Below, one piece after another: positions 1 through 8,495 of a stretch of 33,425 nt of DNA. The translations under genes and the position numbers were made by a program. Where the stretch lies: NCBI GenBank assembly GCA_001515985.1, contig LOET01000075.1:1-33425 (forward strand). The letters are read 5' to 3'. The DNA comes from Sphingomonadales bacterium BRH_c3 (lineage in GTDB: Bacteria > Pseudomonadota > Alphaproteobacteria > Sphingomonadales > Sphingomonadaceae). Each line of letters starts with the position of its first letter. The stretch's first letter is position 1. The notes beneath the pieces are model-generated. The model did no database searches. It was not told the DNA's origin and was given only the letters and a program-made list of their open reading frames with translations.

Positions 1-3000
1 GCCCCGCTGATATCGGTGCCCGAAATCACACTCCGCAGGCGCAGATCGCGGCCCGACAGGTTTCCGCGCACCACGGGATCGGCCAGCGTGCCGCTGGCCT
101 TCGCGCTGATCGCAACCGGGCCCGCGATGTCGAAATCATCGATCGCGGCCAGCCGCCACAATGCCTCCGCGCTCCCATCATAGCGCAGATCGGCTTGCAG
201 CCTGCCGCTCTGAAGCCGCTCATAGATCGCCCCCCGCGCTGGCAGGCCGGTGATGCGTGCATCCATCCAGCCGAGCCGTTCCCCGCCTGCCTCGATCAAT
301 GCACGCGCGCCGAAATCATCCTGCCCCAGCGATGCCACCAGTGCCAGGTCGATCGGGCGCGAGGCCAGTAACAGGCCCGAACGGGTCAGCCCTTCAACCT
401 TGATCCTGGCTTCGCCGGTAGGCGCAGCACCGCGCGTATCGCGATAGGTCACTATCCCCGAGGCGGTTCCGCCCAGGCCAAGATCGCGCATGGTCAGGTC
501 AGCCAGGCTCAGCGGCGCCTGCACCAGCTTGAGATCGAACATGGTGCGCCCATCACCAAACTCGCCTGAGATCGCGGCGCTCCCCTTGCCCAGATTGATG
601 AGCGTCGGGGCAAGCCGCCAACCTGCCTCGCCGCTGCGGGTCAGCACCGCGCGCTGGGGCATGGTGATAGGCGTACCGGCGTAATTGCCGCGCACGATCG
701 CCGCAATCCGGCCCGGCGCGAAATTGCTGTCAAGCTGAAGGTTGAATCGCCCGCCCTGGCGCCCGACCATCGAGGCGGTGAGCTTGCCCGCTCCGTTCTC
801 GATATTGGCCCGCGCGGCCACGCGGCCCAGGAACAGGGTGCCATAGCGTATCGCGCGACCGCTCAGATCGCCCTGGATCCGGTTCGTACCTTCGCCAAAA
901 GTACCCGTGGCCGAGATACGGGCCTGCCCCAGCTCAATCGCAGTTGCGCCGCCGAACACGGCATCTTTGGCTTCGAGCGAAGCGGTAAAGCCTTGCCCGC
1001 CTTGCGCCGGTGCAAGATCGACCGAACCGTTCAGCCCACCACCGGCCAGCGTGAGCCGCCCCCGCGCGCCGCCTTCCTCAAATGCCAGCCGCCCTTCGAT
1101 CGCAGTCTGCCAGATACGCAGGCGTTCCACCTCCAGCGTGGCAGGAGCGTTTTCTGGCAATTCCAGGCCCAACACGCCCACGAAATCACCCAGCAGCGAA
1201 GTTCCCGTGGTTTCGATACGGAAGCCCATATCGACTGGAGCAATCGCCAGCCGCACATCTTCGAGGCCTGCGGCAGGGAGTGGCGAAGCAAGCACCAGCG
1301 TGGCCCTGGGCGAGCCGTCCTCGATCGCCGCGTCGACTGTGAACGGGCCATAGCTGGTATGGCTGCCTGCCCCCTCAAAGGCGAAGCGCCCATCGTTCCA
1401 GCTGCCGCCTCCCGCGAACTTGAGCTGCGGAGAATTCACCTCCAGCGCGCTGAACGTAACCGGCCCGCCCGCTGCTGTGGTCAGGCTGCTGCGGATCGCC
1501 AGCTCATTTCCTGCCACGCGGCGCACGGTGGGATTGGCAAGATTGCCCAGGGTTCCCTTGATATCCATGCGCAGTGTCCATGGACGGCCAGCGTTGAGCC
1601 CGAAATCTATCCGCGCATCGGCTGAAGCGGTGCCAATGCCTTCGATCGGTGCGGAGCGCAGGGTGGCCGGTCCCGCCAGGCGCAGACTGCCAGCCGCCAG
1701 ATTCGCATCGAGTGCGAGTCGGCCCGAAAGGCGCGGGAAGGCCACTTGCAGCGGAGCGGCGCGGATTACCCCCTGGCGATAAGTCAACTCGCCGCCAATA
1801 CGGCCCGACACCAGCTCGGCATCGGCAATCTCGCTGCCGCTCTCGATCTGCCCGATCCTGAGCGCGAGCGGGACGATGAGCGCACCCTCCTCGATCCGGC
1901 CTGTGCCCTCCTGCCGCAAGCCCAGCGCCGTGATCTCGCCCAGCGCGAATTCGGACGCGGTGATGTCGTGTGCGATGGTGGCGCTGCGGAATGGCCCTTC
2001 CAAAGTGGCGCGCAGGCTGGCGCTGCGCAGCGCGATGCCTTCGCCGAAAACACCGGCATCATGCAGCACTGCCTCAAGCGCAACACCGTCAAAGCGATTG
2101 TCCGCCAGGTCTACCGCGCCTTCGCCGCGCAAGGTCAGCGCATCGCTGCGCAGCACTGTGCGCCCGTCGAATGTGCTTTCCTTGAAAGTCCCGTCGATCA
2201 TCACGCCGGTGCGCGCGCCGACCAGTCGGCGGACGAGGCCGTCGCTCGCCGACCCAGCATAGACCTCACCCACCATGCCGTATCGGCCCGCGCGATTGGT
2301 CAGCCGGAAGGCGGCGAAACGCTCGTCGCCGCGCTTGACCAGCGCGTGCCCCAGCCAGTTACGCCAGGTCCCATCACCCAGCACGCGCGCATTATAACCG
2401 GTGTTGGCCCCGGTCAGCCCGGCAACTACGCCGCCTTCGGGTGCGCTATAATCGAGATCGAGATCAAATCGGTCTCCGTCAGGTTCGGCATGGAGCGACA
2501 GGGCGATCCGGTCAGCCTTGCCCAGGTTGCCCTCAAGCTCAAGCGCGACCAGTCCATCGCGTATATCAGCGCTGGCCTGCAAATCGACCCGCTCGGCCTG
2601 ATCCGTCGCAACGCCCGGTGCGATGGTCAAATTGTCGATCTCGAACCGGTCGATGCGGATATCGAAATCGGGCAGGATGGGCGCGTCGGGATCGCCCGGC
2701 AGCAGTTCAGGCAGGCGTTCCAGCCGCCCCCGCCGCGCAACAAGATGGCGGATATCGAGCCCACTCGTAATCCAGCTGAGCGGCCGCCAATCAAGTTCGA
2801 CCACGGGAATGACCAGGAAGCGCCCCTTGGGATCGGACAGGATCACATCGTGCAGCACCGCCTCACGGTAGATATCGCCCTGGATCCGGCCCACTTCGAT
2901 GCGCAGGCCGGAAGCTGGCGCATAGGAGGCAATCTGGTCTGCAATGAAGCGTTTGCCGAAGGGAGAATTGAGAACCAGGAATGCCAGCACCAGCGGCGCA

Positions 3001-3104
3001 AGGATCGCCGCAAGGGCCCAACCTATGCGTTTGGCCCAGCGCCGCCGCCGCGACACCTCGGGCGCCTCGGCTTCCGCCGATTCCACGATTTCGCCCTCCG
3101 CCAT
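1..3104 (-). CDS. tamB: Translocation and assembly module inner-membrane protein TamB (partial, C-terminus off window)
   Basis: TamB spans the periplasm from an inner-membrane anchor and works with the outer-membrane protein TamA in outer-membrane protein insertion or lipid transport. The reverse frame is open from the ATG at 3104 to the left edge, about 1034 codons. It begins [11 protein letters not shown], then has an arginine-rich stretch (RRRRWAKR, residues about 19-26), one membrane anchor (about 27-46) and the sequence NSPFGKRFI, typical of the TamB/AsmA-like start. The rest is long, repetitive beta-rich sequence with many G/D/L repeats, as expected for the hydrophobic-groove superfamily. 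The C-terminal DUF490 domain is outside the window. The start overlaps the TGA stop of tamA by one base, so the two are very probably co-transcribed and translationally coupled. Identity rests on position after tamA plus overall architecture. Confidence 0.88.
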   Translation of the reverse strand, partial: MAEGEIVESAEAEAPEVSRRRRWAKRIGWALAAILAPLVLAFLVLNSPFGKRFIADQIASYAPASGLRIEVGRIQGDIYREAVLHDVILSDPKGRFLVIPVVELDWRPLSWITSGLDIRHLVARRGRLERLPELLPGDPDAPILPDFDIRIDRFEIDNLTIAPGVATDQAERVDLQASADIRDGLVALELEGNLGKADRIALSLHAEPDGDRFDLDLDYSAPEGGVVAGLTGANTGYNARVLGDGTWRNWLGHALVKRGDERFAAFRLTNRAGRYGMVGEVYAGSASDGLVRRLVGARTGVMIDGTFKESTFDGRTVLRSDALTLRGEGAVDLADNRFDGVALEAVLHDAGVFGEGIALRSASLRATLEGPFRSATIAHDITASEFALGEITALGLRQEGTGRIEEGALIVPLALRIGQIESGSEIADAELVSGRIGGELTYRQGVIRAAPLQVAFPRLSGRLALDANLAAGSLRLAGPATLRSAPIEGIGTASADARIDFGLNAGRPWTLRMDIKGTLGNLANPTVRRVAGNELAIRSSLTTAAGGPVTFSALEVNSPQLKFAGGGSWNDGRFAFEGAGSHTSYGPFTVDAAIEDGSPRATLVLASPLPAAGLEDVRLAIAPVDMGFRIETTGTSLLGDFVGVLGLELPENAPATLEVERLRIWQTAIEGRLAFEEGGARGRLTLAGGGLNGSVDLAPAQGGQGFTASLEAKDAVFGGATAIELGQARISATGTFGEGTNRIQGDLSGRAIRYGTLFLGRVAARANIENGAGKLTASMVGRQGGRFNLQLDSNFAPGRIAAIVRGNYAGTPITMPQRAVLTRSGEAGWRLAPTLINLGKGSAAISGEFGDGRTMFDLKLVQAPLSLADLTMRDLGLGGTASGIVTYRDTRGAAPTGEARIKVEGLTRSGLLLASRPIDLALVASLGQDDFGARALIEAGGERLGWMDARITGLPARGAIYERLQSGRLQADLRYDGSAEALWRLAAIDDFDIAGPVAISAKASGTLADPVVRGNLSGRDLRLRSVISGTDISG

Positions 3105-5272
3105 CAGAAGGCCTGCCCAAGCGAGACATAAACCGCCACCGGGCTATCGAACATCGGATCGCGGTTGAGCGGCACACCCACATCGACACGGATCGGCCCG
3201 AAGCCGGTCTTGTAGCGGATCCCCACACCGGCACCGTATTTGACAAAGCGGAAATCCGGCACAGTATCGATCGAGACCGCGCCCATGTCGAAGAAGGGCA
3301 CAATTTGCACCGCGCCATCGAACAGGCCGGTATCGATCCGCGCCTCGGCACTGAATTCGACCAGCGAGCGCCCGCCAGTCGGTTCGCCAAAATCGTTGCG
3401 CGGACCAACCGCCTGATAACCAAAGCCGCGCACCGAAGAACCGCCACCGGCATAGATCCGGCGCGACGGTGCGACTTCGAATATTTCCGCGCCCTGGATT
3501 GTGGCAAAGCGGCCGCGCGCGGCAAGCGTGATGCCCTCGCTGGCGGGCAGGTAATAGCTCGCGTCGAGCTGAGCCCGGCCATAGATCGTCTCATCGCCCA
3601 ATGTGCGCGAGATTTCCGGTGCCAATTGCAGGCTGACGCGGTAACCGCGTGTGGGATCGAGCAAGGAATCGCTCTCGTCGATCGTGCCGCGCCCGAACAG
3701 CGAGCCGACAAGATACTCCTCACGCGGCCGGGGAACCCCGTCAATCACACGGTTGCGCTCGTCAGTTAGCAACATTTCCGCGCCCACCTGCCAACTGAAC
3801 GATTTCTGGAACAACAGGTTCGAAAGCCGCCCGAACGCGGCGCGCAGCCCAACCGTCCTGGCTTCGACCGCTTGGGTCCGGATGTCGCTGGCATAGGCAT
3901 CGAGCGTCAGTATCTGATCCCTGCCTCGGAAATTGTTGCGTTTGAAACCGATCCCCGCCAGCTTTTCGCGCGTACCCAGAATACCGCGTATCTTGAGAGC
4001 GCCTTCAGGCGGGAAAAGGTTGCGATGTTCCCAGCTGGCTTCGATCTTCGCCCCATCTTCCGAACCATATCCGATCGCCCCAGCGATCGTGCGCAGCCGC
4101 CCCTTGGTGAGCGCGACATCCATCGCCAGCTCGCCTGGTTCACCGGCCTGCGGTTCGGCCTCGATACGCGGGGTGATTTTGACAGAGGAGACCAGGCCGG
4201 TGGCAAGGATGGCGCGGCGCAAATCCTGCTCAAGGCTGCGTTGATAGATCTCGCCCGGCTTGAAACGGGCGATCCGGGCAAGATGTTTGGCGGGCAGAAA
4301 TTTCGGCAGATTGCTGGTCACATCGCCGAACACATATTTCCCGTCCGGCGTGACCTCCAGCGTGAGATCGCCTTCGCTGCGCGCGTGATCGATCAGCAAT
4401 TCAGGCGGTGCGATTTCGGCAAAGGGATAACCGGTTTCGCCAAGCGCCACGGCGAGCGCATTGCGCCGTTCGACGATCCGGTCCGCCAACAGCGGATCGC
4501 CGCTGGCAATGGCGAAGGTTTCGCGCAAGGCAGGGTAATCTGGCGCAAGATCGAGCTGGCCAAGTTCGATCGCGCCAAAGCGATAGCGTTCGCCCGGGAA
4601 AATGGCGAAACGCACCGCCGGCACGTCAGCGGCATCATTCTCCGCCGCATCCGCTTCATCCAGGCTGCGCGACACACGCGCATCGTAATATCCGTAAACC
4701 CTTAGTTGCTGTTCCAGTAATTCGCGATCGGCCCTGATCCGCGATGCGCGCAGGGCAACATTGTCTTGCCCATTTCCAATCCCTTCGGCTTCGCGCAATT
4801 GCCTGAACCGATCAACAAAGGCATCCCGATCAGGAAACAATTCGCGATCCACCGGGAAAGCCAGCTCCAGCCCGCGATCGATCCTGACCGTCTCAAGCGC
4901 CGGCACGGGTGGTAAATCCAGTTCGGCCACACTGGCAAAGGGCTCGTCATCCGCCGCTTCGGGCTCGCCATTATCCGCTGGCGCGGGCGCAAGATCGAGC
5001 TCGTCCGATCCCGGATCGGGGATGTCGAGAGTTTCGAACGGGGCTTCGCTCTGTTCGACTGGTGGCTGACCGGCAGTTGCCTGATCGGTCCCTTCGCTTG
5101 CCCAACCCTCCGGCTGTTCGATCGCGCGATCAGGGATCAGCTCTTCAAGCCTGGTTGGCGCAGCCGTATCCTGTGCTGCAAGCGGCGATGCAAGCAGGCA
5201 CGCACCAAGGATCAAGGCTGCGGGGCGAGGTGCTATAAATTCAACCCGTGGAAATACGTGGTTGCCGGCCAT
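3104..5272 (-). CDS. tamA: Outer-membrane assembly factor TamA (Omp85 family)
   Basis: TamA is an Omp85-family outer-membrane barrel with periplasmic POTRA domains and is the partner of TamB. The ATG at 5272 gives 722 residues and a signal peptide ([18 protein letters not shown], ending about residue 34). An upstream ATG at 5317 would bury the signal sequence and overlap bpt by 77 bases; 5272 overlaps by 32. After the signal peptide comes an unusual acidic, proline-rich linker of about 80 residues. POTRA-like segments follow (for example [17 protein letters not shown] and the [20 protein letters not shown] region). The C-terminal half is the barrel, with the Omp85 elements [16 protein letters not shown] and [15 protein letters not shown], and ends in VYVSLGQAF with a terminal Phe. 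E. coli TamA is shorter (under 600 residues); the extra length is mainly the linker. Confidence 0.92.
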   Translation of the reverse strand: MAGNHVFPRVEFIAPRPAALILGACLLASPLAAQDTAAPTRLEELIPDRAIEQPEGWASEGTDQATAGQPPVEQSEAPFETLDIPDPGSDELDLAPAPADNGEPEAADDEPFASVAELDLPPVPALETVRIDRGLELAFPVDRELFPDRDAFVDRFRQLREAEGIGNGQDNVALRASRIRADRELLEQQLRVYGYYDARVSRSLDEADAAENDAADVPAVRFAIFPGERYRFGAIELGQLDLAPDYPALRETFAIASGDPLLADRIVERRNALAVALGETGYPFAEIAPPELLIDHARSEGDLTLEVTPDGKYVFGDVTSNLPKFLPAKHLARIARFKPGEIYQRSLEQDLRRAILATGLVSSVKITPRIEAEPQAGEPGELAMDVALTKGRLRTIAGAIGYGSEDGAKIEASWEHRNLFPPEGALKIRGILGTREKLAGIGFKRNNFRGRDQILTLDAYASDIRTQAVEARTVGLRAAFGRLSNLLFQKSFSWQVGAEMLLTDERNRVIDGVPRPREEYLVGSLFGRGTIDESDSLLDPTRGYRVSLQLAPEISRTLGDETIYGRAQLDASYYLPASEGITLAARGRFATIQGAEIFEVAPSRRIYAGGGSSVRGFGYQAVGPRNDFGEPTGGRSLVEFSAEARIDTGLFDGAVQIVPFFDMGAVSIDTVPDFRFVKYGAGVGIRYKTGFGPIRVDVGVPLNRDPMFDSPVAVYVSLGQAF

Positions 5273-6074
5273 CCTTCCCACTCGATACGGGTACCGGATT
5301 GCGGCGCTTCGTGGCATCTGCGATCAACATTTCCTGTTCCTCGCGGCTGAAACGCACCCAGCCATCACGGGTCAGCTTTTCAAGCGGGCGATATCGTACC
5401 TTATATTGCATACGGGGCGAACCTTCCACCCAATAACCAAGGTAGACATAGGGCAGCCCTTCTGCTGCTGCGCGTCGGATATGATCGAGGATGATGTAAT
5501 TGCCCAGCCCGGTACGCATCGGGTGCTGGGCATCATAGAAGCTGTAGATCATCGATAGACCGTCGTTCTGGCGATCAGTCAGGCATGCGCCGATCAGCCG
5601 GCCAGGCTGGCCATTGGGCAGTGGCTCGCGATATTCGATCATGGTGCTCGATACTGGCGTGTGCTCGACCATATCGGCAAAATCCATCTCGTCCATCGAC
5701 GTCATGCCGCCATCGGGGTGGCGATCACCGAGATACTGCCGCAACAGCTCAAACTGCTCTTCTGTGGCCCAGGGGCGGCACTCGGTCGCGATCAGATCAC
5801 CATTGCGGCGCAGCGCCCGGCGTTGCGATGCGGATTCGTCGAAATCGAGCGCGGACACACGCACGGACACACAAGCCTGGCAATCGAGGCAGCTGGGACG
5901 ATAGGCCACCGTCTGGCTGCGGCGGAAGCCGATCCGCCCTAGCGCTTCGTTGAGCTGTTCTGCGTGCGGACCCTTGAGCTCGGTGAATACCTTGCGTTCG
6001 CTGCGCCCCGGCAAATAGGGGCACGGCGCCGGGCTCGTCACAAAAAAGCGGGGAAAGCGTATGGGCGCCGTCAC
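5241..6074 (-). CDS. bpt: Aspartate/glutamate leucyltransferase Bpt (arginyl-tRNA-protein transferase family)
   Basis: The product transfers leucine from leucyl-tRNA to N-terminal Asp or Glu of proteins, creating N-degrons for ClpS/ClpAP in the cytoplasm. The 277-residue length fits the bacterial Bpt/Ate family. The N-terminal ATE domain shows CPYLPGR (C18) and SCLDCQAC (C62, C65, C68). The C-terminal domain contains [19 protein letters not shown] and YVYLGYWV...[11 protein letters not shown], which are family hallmarks. The start is GTG at 6074 and the Shine-Dalgarno is weak. The gene lies just upstream of tamA on the same strand and overlaps its proposed start by 32 bases, suggesting coexpression without implying a shared function. 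The leucyl rather than arginyl specificity is taken from what is known of the bacterial branch, not proven here. Confidence 0.93.
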   Translation of the reverse strand: MTAPIRFPRFFVTSPAPCPYLPGRSERKVFTELKGPHAEQLNEALGRIGFRRSQTVAYRPSCLDCQACVSVRVSALDFDESASQRRALRRNGDLIATECRPWATEEQFELLRQYLGDRHPDGGMTSMDEMDFADMVEHTPVSSTMIEYREPLPNGQPGRLIGACLTDRQNDGLSMIYSFYDAQHPMRTGLGNYIILDHIRRAAAEGLPYVYLGYWVEGSPRMQYKVRYRPLEKLTRDGWVRFSREEQEMLIADATKRRNPVPVSSGKDGRQPRISTG

Positions 6075-6122
6075 GGTTTACTCGGGTCCTCGTCCAACCA
6101 ACGGAATCGCATCTGGTGCGCG

Positions 6123-6137
6123 TTAAGGCCCTGTTAT
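6123..6137. promoter_or_regulatory. CtrA-like site upstream of bpt (candidate)
   Basis: The bases TTAA-N7-TTAT match the alphaproteobacterial CtrA box TTAA-N7-TTAA with one mismatch. They lie about 50 bases upstream of the bpt start, in the 162-base gap between ilvA and bpt. A short degenerate motif like this can occur by chance, so this is only a candidate. Confidence 0.25.
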
Positions 6138-6166
6138 GCCTGTTCAGGCGCGCCGGTAAAAGGGCT

Positions 6167-6187
6167 TTAACCATGAGGTATGGTTAA
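6167..6187. repeat. Perfect 8-5-8 AT-rich inverted repeat upstream of bpt
   Basis: TTAACCAT, a GAGGT spacer, then ATGGTTAA form a perfect 21-base palindrome. It lies about 93 bases upstream of bpt and 50 bases past the ilvA stop. With no T tract on either side it looks more like a protein-binding site than a terminator. Confidence 0.5.
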
Positions 6188-6208
6188 TATCGGCAATCCG
6201 ATGGTCGA

Positions 6209-6237
6209 ACCCGCGATGAAGCGGTCTTTTCGCGGGT
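6209..6237 (-). terminator. Hairpin at the end of ilvA (possible terminator)
   Basis: ACCCGCGA at 6209-6216 pairs perfectly with TCGCGGGT at 6230-6237 around a 13-base loop. The stem touches the ilvA stop codon. No U tract follows in the leftward direction, so intrinsic termination is uncertain. Confidence 0.35.
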
Positions 6238-7490
6238 CAGTTGAGCTCGACCGGGCTCACCGTATAGCCCTTGTCACGCAATGACTTAACCAAGGCATCC
6301 AGCTGTTCGCGGTCACGTGCCTCGCATTCGATATCGGTGATCAACCCCTTCGCCGGCAAAGACGTGAAAATGCGTTGGTGGTAGATTTCGATGATATTGA
6401 CGTTGTGTTCGTTGAATTCGCGCATCACCTTGAACAGCGCGCCCGGCCGGTCCTGCAAGGTGATGCGCAGACGCGCCAGCCGCCCTTGACGGGCAAGATC
6501 TCGCAGCAGCACATTGGCAAGCAGGCGGGGATCGATATTGCCGCCGCACAGCACCAGGCCAACCTTCTTGCCGGCAAATCGTTCGCGATTGGCCAGCACC
6601 GCCGCCAGCCCGGCCGCACCAGCCCCTTCAACTACCGTCTTCTCGATCTGCAGCAGCAACGAAACCGCTTCCTCCAGCGCGCGCTCGTCAACCAGCACGA
6701 TGTCGTCAACCAGGCTGGCGATAATCCGCGAGGTGAATTCGCCCGGCGCCTTGACCGCAATGCCTTCCGCCAGCGTGTCGCCGCCGCAATCCATCACCTC
6801 GCCCTTGATCCGGGCGTACATCGAGGGAAACAGTTCAGCCTGGACCCCGATCATCTCGATCGCGGGATTGATCGCATCGGCAACGGTTGCAATACCCGAC
6901 ATCAGCCCGCCGCCGCCGATCGGCACCACCATGCAATCGAGATCGGGCACCTCCTCAAGCATTTCGAGCCCGACCGTGCCCTGCCCCGCCGCTACCAGCG
7001 GATCGTCGAAGGGATGGATGAAGGTCAGCCCAAGCTGCTTTTCCATGCTGCGCGCATGGGCATAGGCATCGTCAAAAGTCTCGCCCTCCAGCACAATCTG
7101 GCCGCCCACGCTTTCGGTCTGCATCACCTTAACGGTGGGTGTGGTGCGCGGCATCACGATTGTGACGGGAACACCCAGCCGCGTGCCATGATAGCTCAGC
7201 CCCTGGCTGTGATTGCCCGCCGAAGCGGCGATCACGCCGCGCTGGCGCTGCTCCTCGCTCAAATGCAGCAGCGCGTTGAGCGCGCCGCGCTCCTTATAGG
7301 CGGCGGTGAACTGGAGGTTTTCGAACTTGAGCCAGATTTCGCAACCTGCGATCTTCGACAGCGTGATCGAATGCATCATCGGCGTGCGCACAACGGCGCC
7401 TTCGATCCGCGCGGCAGCGGCGCGGACATCTTCGATCGTCAGCGCGGCGCGCGCTGCATCTACACTGGCAAAGGCCGGTTGGCTGGTCAT
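6237..7490 (-). CDS. ilvA: Threonine ammonia-lyase with C-terminal ACT domain
   Basis: A PLP enzyme that deaminates threonine to 2-oxobutanoate, the entry step of isoleucine synthesis, or degrades threonine. The 417-residue protein has the PLP-lysine segment FTAAYKERGA (K66), ASAGNHSQGLSYHG (the substrate/asparagine loop), the glycine-rich phosphate loop VPIGGGGLMSGIA, and LVLCGGNIDP near the end of the catalytic domain. An ACT domain occupies about residues 335-415 (RLRITLQDRPGALFKVMREFNEHNVNIIEI), a likely amino-acid sensing module. Length and a single ACT domain fit the TdcB-like/short IlvA branch rather than the long E. coli IlvA with two ACT-like domains. It starts at ATG 7490 and is divergent from the dehydrogenase at 7598 across 107 bases. 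Whether its role is biosynthetic or catabolic cannot be decided here. Confidence 0.94.
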   Translation of the reverse strand: MTSQPAFASVDAARAALTIEDVRAAAARIEGAVVRTPMMHSITLSKIAGCEIWLKFENLQFTAAYKERGALNALLHLSEEQRQRGVIAASAGNHSQGLSYHGTRLGVPVTIVMPRTTPTVKVMQTESVGGQIVLEGETFDDAYAHARSMEKQLGLTFIHPFDDPLVAAGQGTVGLEMLEEVPDLDCMVVPIGGGGLMSGIATVADAINPAIEMIGVQAELFPSMYARIKGEVMDCGGDTLAEGIAVKAPGEFTSRIIASLVDDIVLVDERALEEAVSLLLQIEKTVVEGAGAAGLAAVLANRERFAGKKVGLVLCGGNIDPRLLANVLLRDLARQGRLARLRITLQDRPGALFKVMREFNEHNVNIIEIYHQRIFTSLPAKGLITDIECEARDREQLDALVKSLRDKGYTVSPVELN

Positions 7491-7597
7491 GGCGCGGCGG
7501 CTTAAGGGCTATATCGGCTGGCCGCAACGCTATTTGGGCTTTTGCGAGCGATAAAAGCGGTTGCAGTCACACCATTTGGCATTACCCCGCCTCCCTT

Positions 7598-8494
7598 ATG
7601 AGCCAGAAACAGAAAGTCGCTTTCATCGGGCTGGGCGTGATGGGTGGGCCAATGGCGCGCCATCTTGCGGCCGCCGGATATGATGTCACCGGATACAATC
7701 GCACCCTCACGCGGGCCGAAGCCTGGCGGAAAGGCTGCGCCGACCATGGCCTTGAGGTATTGACGGCCCCCACCCCGGCCGAAGCCGCCGCCGGAGCAGA
7801 CATGGTATTCACCTGTGTCGGCAATGACGAAGACCTGGCAGAGGTTGTGCTTGGCGCGGACGGCGTGCTTGGCGCGATGCAGCAAGGCGCACTGCTGGTC
7901 GATCACACCACCGTATCGGCCGATATGGCGCGGCGGATTGACGTGGCCGCTCGCAAGCGCGGGCTCGAAGCTGTGGATGCGCCCGTTTCCGGCGGGCAGG
8001 CGGGCGCCGAAAACGGCAAGCTGGCAATCATGTGCGGCGGCAGCGCGGGGGCCGTGTCGCGCGCCACGCCAGCGATGGACAGCTATGCCGCCCGCATCGT
8101 CCATGTCGGCATGGCAGGTGCCGGACAAACGGCCAAAATGGCCAACCAGATGTGCATTGCCGGCGTGCTTGGCGGGCTATCCGAAGCGATCAGGCTGGCC
8201 AGCGCGGCCGGGCTTGACATGGACAGGACCTTTGAAGCGATTTCGGGCGGGGCGGCGCAAAGCTGGCAGATGGAAAACCGCTGGCACACCATGGTGAAGG
8301 ACGAATTCGATTTCGGCTTCGCGATTGACTGGATGCGCAAGGACATGGGTTATGCGCTTGATGAGGCGCGCCGTCTGGGCCTGTCCTCACCGATCTCCGC
8401 GCTGGTTGACCAGTTCTATGCCGAAGTACAGGCCGCAGGAGGCGGCAGGCGCGACACCAGCGCGCTGATCACGCGGCTGCCCAAGGGAAAATGA
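7598..8494 (+). CDS. NAD(P)-dependent beta-hydroxyacid dehydrogenase (3-hydroxyisobutyrate dehydrogenase family)
   Basis: A soluble oxidoreductase that oxidises short 3-hydroxyacids (3-hydroxyisobutyrate, tartronate semialdehyde or succinic semialdehyde type substrates). The 298 residues match the family length. Visible features are the N-terminal Rossmann motif FIGLGVMGGPMA (residues 9-20), the substrate-binding DAPVSGGQAGA (128-138), and the catalytic-lysine motif GAGQTAKMANQ with K180 and N183. The C-terminal helical domain contains KDMGYALDEARRLG. No clear Shine-Dalgarno precedes the ATG at 7598, so a leaderless transcript is possible. The stop is followed one base later by the amidohydrolase start, so both form an operon. 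The exact substrate is not readable from sequence. Confidence 0.9.
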   Translation: MSQKQKVAFIGLGVMGGPMARHLAAAGYDVTGYNRTLTRAEAWRKGCADHGLEVLTAPTPAEAAAGADMVFTCVGNDEDLAEVVLGADGVLGAMQQGALLVDHTTVSADMARRIDVAARKRGLEAVDAPVSGGQAGAENGKLAIMCGGSAGAVSRATPAMDSYAARIVHVGMAGAGQTAKMANQMCIAGVLGGLSEAIRLASAAGLDMDRTFEAISGGAAQSWQMENRWHTMVKDEFDFGFAIDWMRKDMGYALDEARRLGLSSPISALVDQFYAEVQAAGGGRRDTSALITRLPKGK

Positions 8495-8495
8495 C

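Noticed and set aside
1746..3131. A 461-codon open frame on the plus strand
   Set aside because: It is antisense to tamB, whose frame is open, begins at the tamA junction and has a membrane anchor and repetitive beta structure. The plus frame has no recognisable domain and arises from high GC codon bias.
6375..7505. A 376-codon open frame on the plus strand
   Set aside because: Antisense to ilvA, which shows all PLP and ACT motifs. The plus-strand protein is rich in H, R and Q with no family pattern.
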